From Phoenix dactylifera (Eukaryota; Streptophyta; Magnoliopsida; Arecales; Arecaceae), in NCBI RefSeq assembly GCF_009389715.1, contig NW_024067908.1, forward strand, positions 124,001 through 188,000: 64,000 nucleotides of DNA. Reading direction: 5' to 3'. The first letter of the stretch is position 1. Each line of letters begins with the position of its first letter. The position numbers were made by a program, and so were the translations under genes. Shown here in pieces: positions 24,706 to 34,799 of the stretch. The notes below the pieces were generated by a model, which made no database searches, was not told the origin of the DNA, and worked only from the letters and a program-made list of their open reading frames with translations.

Positions 24706-27700
24706 TAAAGTTAACTGTGTTCCTAGACAAGTTAACTGTGTTCACAGACAACTTAACTGTGTTCACAGACCTGGAGTCGACCCCTTAACAGCACGAGTCG
24801 ACCTCTGCTCACCAGGAGTCGACTCTCAGGCTTTCATAGACAAGTTAACTGTGTTCACAAACAAGTTAACTGTGTTCCTAGATAACTTAACTATGTACCT
24901 AGACAACTGTGTTCCTAGACAAGTTAACTGTGTTCCCAAACAACTGAACTGTGTTCCTAGACAACTGTGTTCCTAGACAAGTTAACTGTGTTCCCAAACA
25001 ACTTAACTGTGTTCCTATACAACTGTGTTCCTAGACAAATTAACTGTGTTCCTAGACAAGTTAACTGTGTTCCCAAACAACTTAACTGTATTCTTAGATA
25101 ACTGTGTTCCTAAACAACTTAACTGTGTTCACAGACAACTTAACTGTGTTCCTAGACAACTGTGTTCCTAAACAAGTTAACTGTGTTCCTAGACAAGTTA
25201 ACTGTGTTCCCAAACAATTTAACTGTGTTCCTAAACAACTGTGTTCCTAGACAAGTTAACTGTGTTCCTAGACAACTTAACTGTGTTCCCAGACAAGTTA
25301 ACTGTGTTCCTAGACAACTTAATTGTGTTCCCAGACAAGTTAACTGTGTTCCCAAACAACTTAACTGTGTTCCTAGACAACTGTGTTCCTAGACAAATTA
25401 ACTGTGTTCCTAGACAAGTTAACTGTGTTCCCAAACAACTTAACTGTATTCTTAGATAACTGTGTTCCTAAACAACTTAACTGTGTTCACAGACAACTTA
25501 ACTGTGTTCCTAGACAACTGTGTTCCTAGACAAATTAACTGTGTTCCTAGACAAGTTAACTGTGTTCCCAAACAACTTAACTGTATTTTTAGATAACTGT
25601 GTTCCTAAACAACTTAACTGTGTTCACAGACAACTTAACTGTGTTCCTAGACAACGTGTTCCTAGACAACTTAACTGTGTTCCTAGACAAGTTAACTATG
25701 TTCCCAAACAATTTAACTGTGTTCCTAAACAACTGTGTTCCTAGACAAGTTAACTATGTTCCTAGACAAGTTAACTGTGTTCCCAAACAACTTAACTGTA
25801 TTCTTAGATAACTGTGTTCCTAAACAACTTAACTGTGTTCACAGACAACTTAACTGTGTTCCTAGACAACTGTGTTCCTAGACAAGTTAACTGTGTTCCT
25901 AGACAAGTTAACTGTGTTCCCAAACAATTTAACTGTGTTCCTAAATAACTGTGTTCCTAGACAAGTTAACTGTGTTCCTAGACAAATTAACTGTGTTCCT
26001 AGACAACTTAACTGTGTTCCTAGACAAGTTAACTGTGTTCCCAAACAACTTAACTGTGTTCCTAGACAAATTAACTGTGTTCCTAAACAAGTTAACTGTG
26101 TTTCTAAACAAGTTAACTGTGTTCCCAAACAACTTAACTGTATTATTAGATAACTGTGTTCCTAAACAACTTAACTGTGTTCACAGACAACTTAACTGTG
26201 TTCCTAGACAACCGTGTTCCTAGACAAGTTAACTGTGTTCCTAGACAAGTTAACTGTGTTCCCAAACAATTTAACTGTGTTCCTAAACAACTGTGTTCCT
26301 AGACAAGTTAACTGTGTTCCTAGACAAGTTAACTGTGTTCCCAAACAACTTAACTGTATTCTTAGATAACTGTGTTCCTAAACAACTTAACTGTGTTCAC
26401 AGACAACTTAACTGTGTTCCTAGACAACTGTGTTCCTAGACAAGTTAACTGTGTTCCTAGACAAGTTAACTGTGTTCCCAAACAATTTAACTGTGTTCCT
26501 AAACAACTGTGTTCCTAGACAAGTTAACTGTGTTCCTAGACAAATTAACTGTGTTCCTAGACAACTTAACTGTGTTCCTAGACAAGTTAACTGTGTTCCC
26601 AAACAACTTAACTGTGTTCCTAGACAACTGTGTTCCTAGACAAATTAACTGTGTTCCTAAACAAGTTAACTGTGTTCCTAGACAAGTTAACTATGTTCCC
26701 AAACAACTTAACTGTATTCTTAGATAACTGTGTTCCTAAACAACTTAACTGTGTTCACAGACAACTTAACTGTGTTCCTAGATAACTGTGTTCCTAGACA
26801 AGTTAACTGTGTTCCTAAACAAGTTAACTGTGTTCCCAAACAATTTAACTGTGTTCCTAAACAACTGTGTTCCTAGACAAGTTAACTGTGTTCCCAAATA
26901 ATTTAACTGTGTTCCTAAACAACTGTGTTCCTAGACAAGTTAACTGTGTTCCTAGACAAATTAACTGTGTTCCTAGACAACTTAACTGTGTTCCCAGACA
27001 AGTTAACTGTGTTCCCAAACAACTTAACTGTGTTCCTAGACAACTGTGTTCCTAGACAAATTAACTGTGTTCCTAGACAAGTTAACTGTGTTCCCAAACA
27101 ACTTAACTGTATTCTTAGATAACTGTGTTCCTAAACAACTTAACTGTGTTCACAGACAACTTAACTGTATTCCTAGACAACTTAACTGTGTTCCTAGACA
27201 AGTTAACTGTGTTCCCAAACAATTTAACTGTGTTCCTAAATAACTGTGTTCCTAGACAAGTTAACTGTGTTCCTAGACAAGTTAACTGTGTTCCCAAACA
27301 ACTTAACTGTATTCTTAGATAACTGTGTTCCTAAACAACTTAACTGTGTTCACAGACAACTTAACTGTGTTCCTAGACAACTGTGTTCCTAGACAAGTTA
27401 ACTGTGTTCCTAGACAAGTTAACTGTGTTCCCAAATAATTTAACTGTGTTCCTAAACAACTGTGTTCCTAGACAAGTTAACTGTGTTCCTAGACAAATTA
27501 ACTGTGTTCCTAGACAACTTAACTGTGTTTCCAGACAAGTTAACTGTGTTCCCAAACAACTTAACTGTGTTCCTAGACAACTGTGTTCCTAGACAAATTA
27601 ACTGTGTTCCTAGACAAGTTAACTGTGTTCCCAAACAACTTAACTGTATTCTTAGATAACTGTGTTCCTAAACAACTTAGCTGTGTTCACAGACAACTTA

Positions 27701-28350
27701 ACTGTGTTCCTAGACAACTGTGTTCCTAGACAACTTAACTGTGTTCCTAGACAAGTTAACTGTGTTCCCAAACAATTTAACTGTGTTCCTAAACAACTGT
27801 GTTCCTAGACAAGTTAACTGTGTTCCCAAACAATTTAACTGTGTTCCTAAACAACTGTGTTCCTAGACAAGTTAACTGTGTTCCTAGACAACTTAACTGT
27901 GTTCCCAGACAAGTTAACTGTGTTCCCAAACAACTTAACTGTGTTCCTAGACAACTGTGTTCCTAGACAAATTAACTGTCTTCCTAGACAAGTTAACTGT
28001 GTTCCCAAACAACTTAACTGTATTTTTAGATAACTGTGTTCCTAAACAACTTAACTGTGTTCACAGACAACTTAACTGTGTTCCTAGACAAGTTAACTGT
28101 GTTCCTAGACAAGTTAACTGTCTTCCCAAACAATTTAACTGTGTTCCTAAACAACTGTGTTCCTAGACAAGTTAACTGTATTCCTAGACAAATTAACTGT
28201 GTTCCTAGACAACTTAACTGTGTTCCCAGACAAGTTAACTGTGTTCCCAAACAACTTAACTGTGTTCCTAAACAACTGTGTTCCTAGACAAGTTAACTGT
28301 GTTCCTAGACAAGTTAACTGTGTTCACAGACAACTTAACTGTGTTCACAG
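24706..28350 (+). repeat. Minisatellite: 21-bp unit CTGTGTTCCTAGACAAGTTAA with 79-bp and longer higher-order structure
   Basis: About 3.6 kb of tandem units, roughly 170. Variants swap CCTAGACAA for CCCAAACAA, CCTAAACAA or CACAGACAA, and GTTAA for CTTAA, ATTAA or TTTAA. A 16-bp short unit (CTGTGTTCCTAGACAA) recurs and gives 3x21+16=79-bp blocks. A marker TATTCTTAGATAACTG recurs at irregular intervals of roughly 140-400 bp, showing larger segmental duplications. Because 21 is a multiple of 3, four of six frames stay open as heptapeptide repeats (for example CVPRQVN, FLDKLTV); these are not genes. GTCGAC-rich blocks flank the array (24774-24826, 28352-28460). Confidence 0.93.
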
Positions 28351-28835
28351 ACCTGGGGTCGACCCCTGCTCACCTGGAGTCGACTCTCTCAGGCTTTCCA
28401 GAGAGCTGTTTTTCTGCCTGATTTCAGGGGTCGACTCCAGCTCTTTAGGGGTCGACCCCAGCTCAGCATAAGTCTACAATAATTTTCTAATAACACTTAA
28501 CTGTGTGCACAGTCGAAATAACTGTGTTCTGGGGTAGAATAAGTGTGTTCTGGGATGATTTAAATATGTTCCAAGCTTATTTAACCGTGTGTCATGTTAG
28601 ATTAAGTGTGTTCCAAACTTATTTAATTGTTCCAAGCTTATTTAACTTTATTTTTATTTTTTCCTTTTTTTTCTTTTTTTTCTTTTTTTTTCTTCTCTTC
28701 TTCCCTTCTTCTTCTTCTTTTTCTTTTTTCTCCTTCCGCGAGCTGGCGGCACACAGTTAAGTTGTCTGCGAACACAGTTAACAGGACTGTGCACACAGTT
28801 AAGTGTTCTTAGAAAATTGTTGTAGAAGTGAGCGA

Positions 28836-29290
28836 GTCGACCCAAGATTCTCACGAGTCGACCCCAGCAGAGCAGGAGTCGACCCCAGTTCAAACTTTTT
28901 CTTTTCTTTTTCTTTTTTTTCTTCTCTTCTTCCCTTCTTCTTCTTTCTTCTCTTCCCGCGAGGCCGGCGGCGCCGGAAAGGGGCTGGGCCACGGCGGACG
29001 CTGGAGGAGGGCGGGCCGTGGCCGGCGACAGCCGCAGGACGCGGGACGACGCCCTTCTTCCTCTTCTTCGGCACCTTCCCATCATGGGGGCAGGGGCGGA
29101 GGCATTCCCGGCGGCGCGGCCACGGGAGGGGGCTCGGGAGGAGGCGAGCCGGGCCGCCGGCGGCCGCAGGAGGGGGCAGGCCGCGGTCGGCAGCAGCCGC
29201 GGCTGGGAGATTACAGTTTGGAAAGTCTCTGAAATTCCTCTTCTTCGGAAGGATGGGAGATCATGAGGGAAGGGGCATTTTCGGTATCTT
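28836..29290. repeat. Right inverted arm of the foldback element
   Basis: GTCGACCC-rich entry, then a pyrimidine run, then about 330 bp of very GC-rich sequence that is an inverted, diverged copy of 24305-24700. A second partial copy of the pyrimidine-run and CGCGAG junction lies at 28650-28750, so the right arm is partly duplicated. Confidence 0.7.
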
Positions 29291-29355
29291 ATTTCGAAAT
29301 AAAAGGGGCTCAGGGACCGGGAATTACAGTTTGGAAAGTTTCTGGACCGGTTGTT

Positions 29356-29766
29356 TTAGATTTAATTAACAAGTACTTTTTATTACAGTAGAGTCTTTAG
29401 AGGGATGGGAAAGTCAATTACCCTTTTTTTTTTTTTTTTTTTACTTGCATGCCATGTGACGGTATTCACACGTAACTGGCCTCTGTTTTCTTTTTTCGTT
29501 TTTTTTTTTGTGCGTTTGGGTTTTGGTGTTGTGTTGAGTCCCAAAGCATTTTCATTGAGGGAAATGGTTAAAAACCCGTCGGTAGTTTTCTCCTTGTATA
29601 TATCATGCAGAGCTGCTTTGTTTTTCCTTGTCAAAATAAAACCCTGAAAATTTCGAAAATAAAGTAACATTACAAAGTTTAATTTGCATAAATTCCTCCA
29701 TCCTCAACTCATAGACCATAGTAGTACAAAATGTATGTCAGATAATTTACGGGAACTATTTGATTT
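29356..29766. other. Intergenic, nothing recognised
   Basis: AT-rich with T runs at 29410-29442 and 29490-29508. No coding pattern. Confidence 0.6.
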
Positions 29767-29960
29767 TTTTTTTTTTTTTTTGCTAAAAGCGGGTTTTCAT
29801 ACAAAACGTGTACGAATACATCCAATAAAGTCAAAAAATACTAACTCACGGAGAGCCAGAGGCAGCTCCCCCTTCCCCACCCACAGGGTGTATCCTGAAT
29901 GATGAGCCGCGAAGGTAGCCACCCAGTTGGCTGCCCCATTGGCTTCTCAAAAGAGCGGAA
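29767..29960 (-). mobile_element. 5'-truncated LINE tail, same family as 44008-46570
   Basis: On the minus strand it reads ANWVATFAAHHSGYTLW and ELPLALRELVFFD, which matches the 3' end of the 44-46.5 kb LINE (WVAAYAAHHSGYVLWA, ELPLALREIVYFD after frame correction), including the tail before the A run. The T run at its left edge is the poly(A) tail. Everything upstream of the RNase H end is missing. Confidence 0.75.
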
Positions 29961-30615
29961 AAGCGGAAACGTTTGACAGCAGCTTGTCGCGAGAAAGAGC
30001 TCCGGCAGAATACGAGATGGAGAAAATGCCTGAAGACAGATTGGGAGAAATGCGGTCTTCTCAAAGGATCAAATTTTACTCGAAATGACTCTGACTCCCT
30101 TCTCATAATTGGCCAATGCATCCCTACGGAAACCTTGAAAGAGCGCTGCATAGTGCAGAAGACCAAGCAGACGTCCGAATCATCCAGATTTTGTAGAAGC
30201 TGACATGACCAATATAGGTCCTAGCAGCAGTGGGCTTACCGAATCTGCCAGGCCGTACAAATTCCTATCAAATTATTAACCAGAGCAGCCACCATGTATC
30301 ACCGAATTCTAGTTTCATCATCAAACCTCTCTCTATAACACTTTTTATCTGGTTTTCCAGATCTTATTCCAACATCTGCTCCCAAACCATGACCTCGATT
30401 ACGGATACAGCAGCTTCAGCTCGGCGGTAGTTATTCAACTGTGTACAACCCCATCTGGACACAGCTCCAATTGTAGCTGCAAACTGTCGTCTCTCAAGAG
30501 TCAAAGTAGATGATATCCCAACTAGAACAGAATAGTAAGGGCAAACCATCAATCTTTCTTTTTGAGATGAGCAAGCAAATGAGAGAGGAATCCAACGCCA
30601 TGTTCGAATTTTCAA

Positions 30616-31827
30616 CTAATCATGAGGCTGGCAGAGCCAATGCAGCCCATCCAGCAAATCGGAGTACATTCTCCGGTTCATCGCCCCCCTCCTCCCCAAT
30701 TCCTCGAGCAGCTCGAACGCCTCCTCCGTCCTCCCTTCCCTGCACAAGCCCTCGAGCAGGGTCCTGTATGTCAACATATCGGGGGCCATCGAATTCGCGA
30801 GCATATCGAACAACACCTTGATCGCCTCCTCGAACCTCCTCTCCAGTGCCAGACTGCTGACCAGTGCCATGTAGACGCTGCTGCTCGGCACCAATCCCTT
30901 CTCCCTCATCTCTTTGAAGTACCCCATTCCTCCATCGATCCTCCCTTTCTCGCACAACCCTTTGGTAATGTAGCCGTAGGTGAACTCGTTGGCCTCGCAC
31001 CCGTAGAGGCCCATCTCCTTGAAGACCCGGATGGCCTCGTCCATCTCCAAGCACCTGGAGTAGGCCTTGATGATCAGGTTCATGGCGAAGGTGTCGGGGA
31101 TGACCCCCGAGGCCTTCATCTGCCGGACCAGCGACCGGACCGCGTGGAGGTAGACGTAGGAGACCGGGGGCTTGTTGAACCGCCGGAGGATGGCGCCGAG
31201 GAGCATCGAGTAGGTCTGGAGGTTGGGGCGGCAGCAGGCGGCGGCGGAGGCATCGCGGTGGCGCTGCTGCATCTTCTTGAAGACGTCGAAGGCGCGGGAG
31301 AAGAGGTGGCGGCGGGAGCAGCAGAAGTGGATGGCGGCGTTGAAGAGGGCGAGGTCGGGGGGGCAGGCGCCGGCGAGGATCTCGTCGACGAGGGCCTCGG
31401 CCTGGGAGAAGCGGCGGCTGGTGACGGCGATGTGGAGCATGGCGAGGTAGACGGAAGGGGTGTGGCGGTAGCCGCGCTGGAGGGCGGTCCACCGGAAGAG
31501 GTCGAGGGCGAGGTCGGGGTCCGACTGGGCACGGAGGGCGGCCTCCACGTCGTCGGCGGCGAAGCCCGGGCGAAGGCGCTCCACCCAGCTCTCGAATTGC
31601 TTCTCCAGTGGGGTGCGGGTCCGACGGCTAGGGTTAGGGTTTCCGTCTGGGTTCGGGTTTGGAGGGGCAGGGTTTTGCTCTTCTGAGGAGGGGGCGGAGC
31701 AAAGGGCGCGGGAGGATCCGAGGAACGAGATGGGATTAAGGCAAGGAGGGCTAGGCGTTTGGGCTAAGAGGCGTCGTTTGGTCTCGGATAAAATGGGAGA
31801 GAGGAAGCGGTAGGAGCCGACACCCAT
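30616..31827 (-). CDS. Pentatricopeptide repeat (PPR) protein, P-type, probably organelle-targeted
   Basis: Single-exon gene, 403 aa. The N-terminus (1-45) is Arg/Ser/Leu-rich with no acidic residue until Glu15, as in a mitochondrial or plastid targeting peptide. A Pro-rich linker (48-75) precedes a conserved block FESWVERLRPGF (78-89) and QSDPDLALDLFRWTALQRGY (101-120). PPR motifs follow from about 125 to 395, best seen at 244-278 (PDTFAMNLIIKAYSRCLEMD), 279-313, 314-348 and 349-383. P-type PPR proteins bind organellar RNA. The first block resembles what I recall of the group of Arabidopsis At3g25210; this is tentative. The start is the first ATG of the open frame. GC content rises toward the 5' end, which leaves a long false antisense frame. 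It is divergently oriented to the gene at 33664. Confidence 0.85.
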   Translation of the reverse strand: MGVGSYRFLSPILSETKRRLLAQTPSPPCLNPISFLGSSRALCSAPSSEEQNPAPPNPNPDGNPNPSRRTRTPLEKQFESWVERLRPGFAADDVEAALRAQSDPDLALDLFRWTALQRGYRHTPSVYLAMLHIAVTSRRFSQAEALVDEILAGACPPDLALFNAAIHFCCSRRHLFSRAFDVFKKMQQRHRDASAAACCRPNLQTYSMLLGAILRRFNKPPVSYVYLHAVRSLVRQMKASGVIPDTFAMNLIIKAYSRCLEMDEAIRVFKEMGLYGCEANEFTYGYITKGLCEKGRIDGGMGYFKEMREKGLVPSSSVYMALVSSLALERRFEEAIKVLFDMLANSMAPDMLTYRTLLEGLCREGRTEEAFELLEELGRRGAMNRRMYSDLLDGLHWLCQPHD

Positions 31828-32560
31828 TGGCTACGAGTTGGAGAAGACGACCCAGCTGGTTCGTTACGCGACCCCAGGGAAGACTGAAGAGCGGCGAGGG
31901 AAATATATATTGGAAATCCTAACTGGGCTTGGCCCAGTCGCGCACGGCCTATTTCGTTGCGTTACATAACATGGCTTATAAGAATGCGAATGAGAGTACG
32001 CCAGACTTCAGTCACCAATACTGGGTATAAAATGATTTGAGTCCCTGCAGGATGTGAGGTAAGAATGTCCAGGTTGCATTCAAAGGCATTCTAGATAAAG
32101 GAACGAGATCTTATCTTATTTCCGCTTCCAATAAACCAATGAAATTGACCATCCAATTTCTTCCCCACATTGACTAATGCTTCCCATGGTGGAGAGGAGC
32201 TGATAGGGAGGGAGTAAGAGGATCGATCACCATCAAATTTGTACTGAGTAAGAGAAAGGGTTGATAAGCTATCGTCCCTTCTCCCATCACATTGTTATTT
32301 TCTTCAAAGTTTTTCACTCTTGTGAATGAGTAATACCGAGTGCCAACAGCAGTCCACAACTCTGACACAGATCCGTGAAAGCAGCATTCACGCCTTTCTC
32401 GTATGTGGAATGGGTTGGTGCTGTCGATCCATCTCCCAATCCGCTGCTCTATGTTTATCTCGGCCCATCAAGAACAATTGTGGGCTGGATGCATGCCGCT
32501 GAACTGTTCGGAGTCGGATCTCCGGGTAAACATTCTCGTGAATCCGACCCGTTACTATCC
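31828..32560. promoter_or_regulatory. Divergent intergenic promoter region between the PPR and CX3C-protein genes
   Basis: About 730 bp separates the PPR start (minus) from the likely leader of the plus-strand gene. It probably holds both promoters. No specific element could be assigned. Confidence 0.35.
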
Positions 32561-33644
32561 CAGAACGAAAGCACCGTAAAAACCCTAGTTTTGCGGCTCG
32601 CCTCCAGAAGTCTTTCGTTTTTCTAGATTTCTTGAGCTTTTGTGGGTTGATCCTATCAGCGAATCGAGGAATTTCGAATTCGAGGTGATTTTGTTTCCTA
32701 ATATAAGAACTTGATCTCTTCCAGCATTTGATAAGCATGTCCGCGTCAATACTTGAAGTTGGAGTGTTTATTTAGTTGAATCAAAATTGCAGCGTTTTCA
32801 TCTAGAGGACATTGTGGGGTTTATTTGAAAATTAGTTTTCTTTTTTCACGCGCCGGTGGAATTATATGATTTTGATCTAAGATTTTTTTTTTTTTGACAA
32901 AGTTACTTTTCTTATTGCTTCATATTGTGGAGGATTTAGGTTGCACCATGAGTTTAGAGGAGATTGAATTCATGGACTCGTCCTTATATGGTCTTAGATA
33001 TTTGAGATTTTGTTTAATTTTACTATTGAAAGCTGGTGATTATGATTCCTTTGATCTGTTTTGTCGATACAATTAGTGTTTCAGGCAAACAAGGCTTGCT
33101 TTGAGTTGATGGAATTGCTTTATTTTCCCCTTTTTCTAGCAAATTTACGTAAAAAGGCATCTCGATTCTTTTCTGTTTTCTTCCACTATTTTGTTCGGTC
33201 CCACATTTACCGATTCATCATGCTGTTGTTTGTTGTAGTTTGAAAATTGTAATCTTTCTACATTGCCAAACTAAATTTTGTGTTCGTTGTTTTAATGTAT
33301 TTCTTTCCAAATGCTGTCATATCCATCAGAGGTCGCAGTGCTTCTCTGTTTCTCTGGTTGCATGCAATAGCTTTTTCCCCACCAAATACCTATGCGCTTA
33401 CAAATACATATATCACAACTCACATTTGTTTCCTTTTGTTAGTCATTATTATGTCCAAATGATACTTCCAAATCTTTCTTAAGTTCTCCATTTAGCGACT
33501 TTCTTAGAACCTACTTTGCCATTCCAATCAGGGGGATTATAGTAATCTAATCGCTGGAAGATAGGCAAAATGGAATTTCAGTAACATTCCTTGTTTTCTT
33601 ATTCTTTATCATTGACTAGTGGAGAGGTGGAAGTGGATGAACAG
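32561..33644 (+). other. Probable 5' untranslated exon and leader intron of the gene at 33664
   Basis: AAAAACCCTAG (32579-32589) is a motif typical of plant leaders. A donor GAG|GTGATT near 32681 and an acceptor GAACAG at 33639-33644 would remove about 960 bp, leaving a short leader of 19 bp before the ATG. Inferred from splice-like words only. Confidence 0.4.
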
Positions 33645-33663
33645 CTGAAGCCTTGTTACAAAA

Positions 33664-34044
33664 ATGGTGGATATTTGGTGGTCCTTGTTTGGGGCTGCCA
33701 TTCCAGCTGTTGTATTTGGGCAAGCCATTAGAGTGAAGAGAAGACGAGCCGAGGAACAAAGGCTTAAGAGTGCTCGAAGGCGAGAGAAGAACTCCGATGA
33801 CATCTTTGTCTGTGAGAGAGTTTGTACTTCAAAGAGGATGCTGAATAAAGTCGGTGCATTCTCTAAAGACCCAACTCCTGATGCATGTGTTACTGTTTGT
33901 GGTGTTTCTGAGCTTGATGCTTGTGCCGATGCTTGTGCACAGACTGTTTGTGTTCACCAACACCAAGTGCCCAATTGGAATGACATCTGCCTTAAACAGT
34001 GCCAAAGTGAATGCCTCAAGCTTTCTTCATCATTGACTCTTTAG
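33664..34044 (+). CDS. Small conserved plant membrane protein with repeated CX3C motifs, function unknown
   Basis: 126 aa in one exon. Residues 5-22 (WWSLFGAAIPAVVFGQAI) form one hydrophobic segment, followed by a strongly basic stretch (RVKRRRAEEQRLKSARRR, 23-40). The rest has ten cysteines, mostly in CX3C pairs: 50/54, 75/79, 87/91, 109/113 and 113/117, plus Cys96. The sequence looks like a conserved plant protein I have no name for. Paired CX3C motifs are known from mitochondrial intermembrane-space helical-hairpin proteins, but the spacing here does not fit that family neatly, so no function is assigned. The ATG is the first in frame after a plausible leader acceptor. Confidence 0.8.
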   Translation: MVDIWWSLFGAAIPAVVFGQAIRVKRRRAEEQRLKSARRREKNSDDIFVCERVCTSKRMLNKVGAFSKDPTPDACVTVCGVSELDACADACAQTVCVHQHQVPNWNDICLKQCQSECLKLSSSLTL

Positions 34045-34367
34045 AGCATATTTATTGTCGAAACGGAACCTTCATGATTTTACTATCCCAAGAGAAAAAT
34101 GTTAATCTGCAATGTATATTTTCTTCTTTCTTGTGGATTTAATTAGTGGATCATGGAATTTGTTGCTTGTTTGTTATTTTTGGCTGGTGCTATCGTCTTC
34201 TAATGCTTTTTGGAGCACTTTGTATTTTTTTGATAGCTTAAATGTAATTCTAGTTAGATCTTTTAATGGATATTTTAACTTATTTAGTTTATTTTTTGCT
34301 CAGTGTGTTCTTCTAGGGTGTTACCGCTTTGGACCTTGTTACGTACATGTGTGTATGTATCAAGAGA

Positions 34368-34390
34368 GGGGGAGAGAGAGAGAGAGAGAG
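34368..34390 (+). repeat. GA microsatellite
   Basis: A run of GA units immediately before the foldback MITE. Confidence 0.9.
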
Positions 34391-34799
34391 CTTGACTTAG
34401 CTACACTCAAGTGCATCTCCACTCAGATTCGGTCAGATCTAGATTAGATAATGAAGGTTCCACTTCGATGATCTAAGTTGTTGGATGATCTAAGTTGTTG
34501 GATATGATCTACTACCTCAAAACTTTTTATACACCAAAAATTATATGATTTATAGACTCCTTGCTTATGCATTAAGTGGTGAAAAAATTGGATAGTTTAA
34601 ATCGTACGATACAATGCATGTTTTTTTACTACTTATGGATAGGTTAGGAGTCTTCAAATCAAATGATTTTTGGTTTGTAAGTAGCTTAAAAGTAATAGAC
34701 CACGTCTAACAGCTCGGATCATCGATATGGGATCTCTATCGTCTAATTTAGACTTGATCGAATCGGAGTGAAGGTCCACTCAAGTGTAGCCAAGCCTAA
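34391..34799. mobile_element. Foldback MITE of about 409 bp
   Basis: The left end (CTTAGCTACACTCAAGTG...) and the reversed right end (CTTGGCTACACTTGAGTG...) pair over roughly 55 bp, continuing through ATTCGGTCAGATCTAGATTAGA against ATTCGATCAAGTCTAAATTAGA. Inner sequence also pairs (TGCATTAAGTGGT against ACTACTTATGGATAGG). A 17-bp direct duplication GATGATCTAAGTTGTTG lies near the left end. No protein; the superfamily is not determined. Confidence 0.72.

Larger units (their letters stand above)
24280..29355. mobile_element. Foldback-type element of about 5.1 kb with GC-rich inverted arms and a minisatellite core
   Basis: The left arm (about 24305-24700) and right arm (about 28890-29290) are inverted copies: the left has GGAAATACCTCCGCCCC then GAGGTGCCAAAGAAGAGGA, and the right, reversed, has GGGAATGCCTCCGCCCC then AAGGTGCCGAAGAAGAGGA. 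Both are followed by CCGGCCTCGCG and a long purine run. The termini carry the 13-mer AACAACCGGTCCA (24280-24292) inverted at 29343-29355. GACCGGTTGTTT also occurs as a direct repeat at 24268-24279 and 29345-29356, so the true borders and the target duplication are ambiguous. No transposase is seen, so it would be non-autonomous. Class (foldback, MULE-like or other) is undecided. Confidence 0.6.

Noticed and set aside
24278-24788. Pro-rich or Lys-rich proteins in the left arm
   Set aside because: Low-complexity frames of the GC-rich inverted arm and purine run, with no conserved domain.
25152-28471. Many 60-104 aa open frames on both strands
   Set aside because: They are frames of the 21-bp minisatellite, open only because the unit is a multiple of 3 without stops in four frames.
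28654-29369. Frames of up to 188 codons in the right arm
   Set aside because: Same low-complexity origin; the inverted counterpart does not preserve any one frame.
31116-31532. Ser/Pro/Thr-rich frame on the minus strand
   Set aside because: Out-of-frame shadow of the PPR coding sequence.
30622-31686. Open frame of 354 codons on the plus strand
   Set aside because: It is antisense to the PPR gene and arises from the GC-rich third positions. The minus frame has clear PPR motifs.
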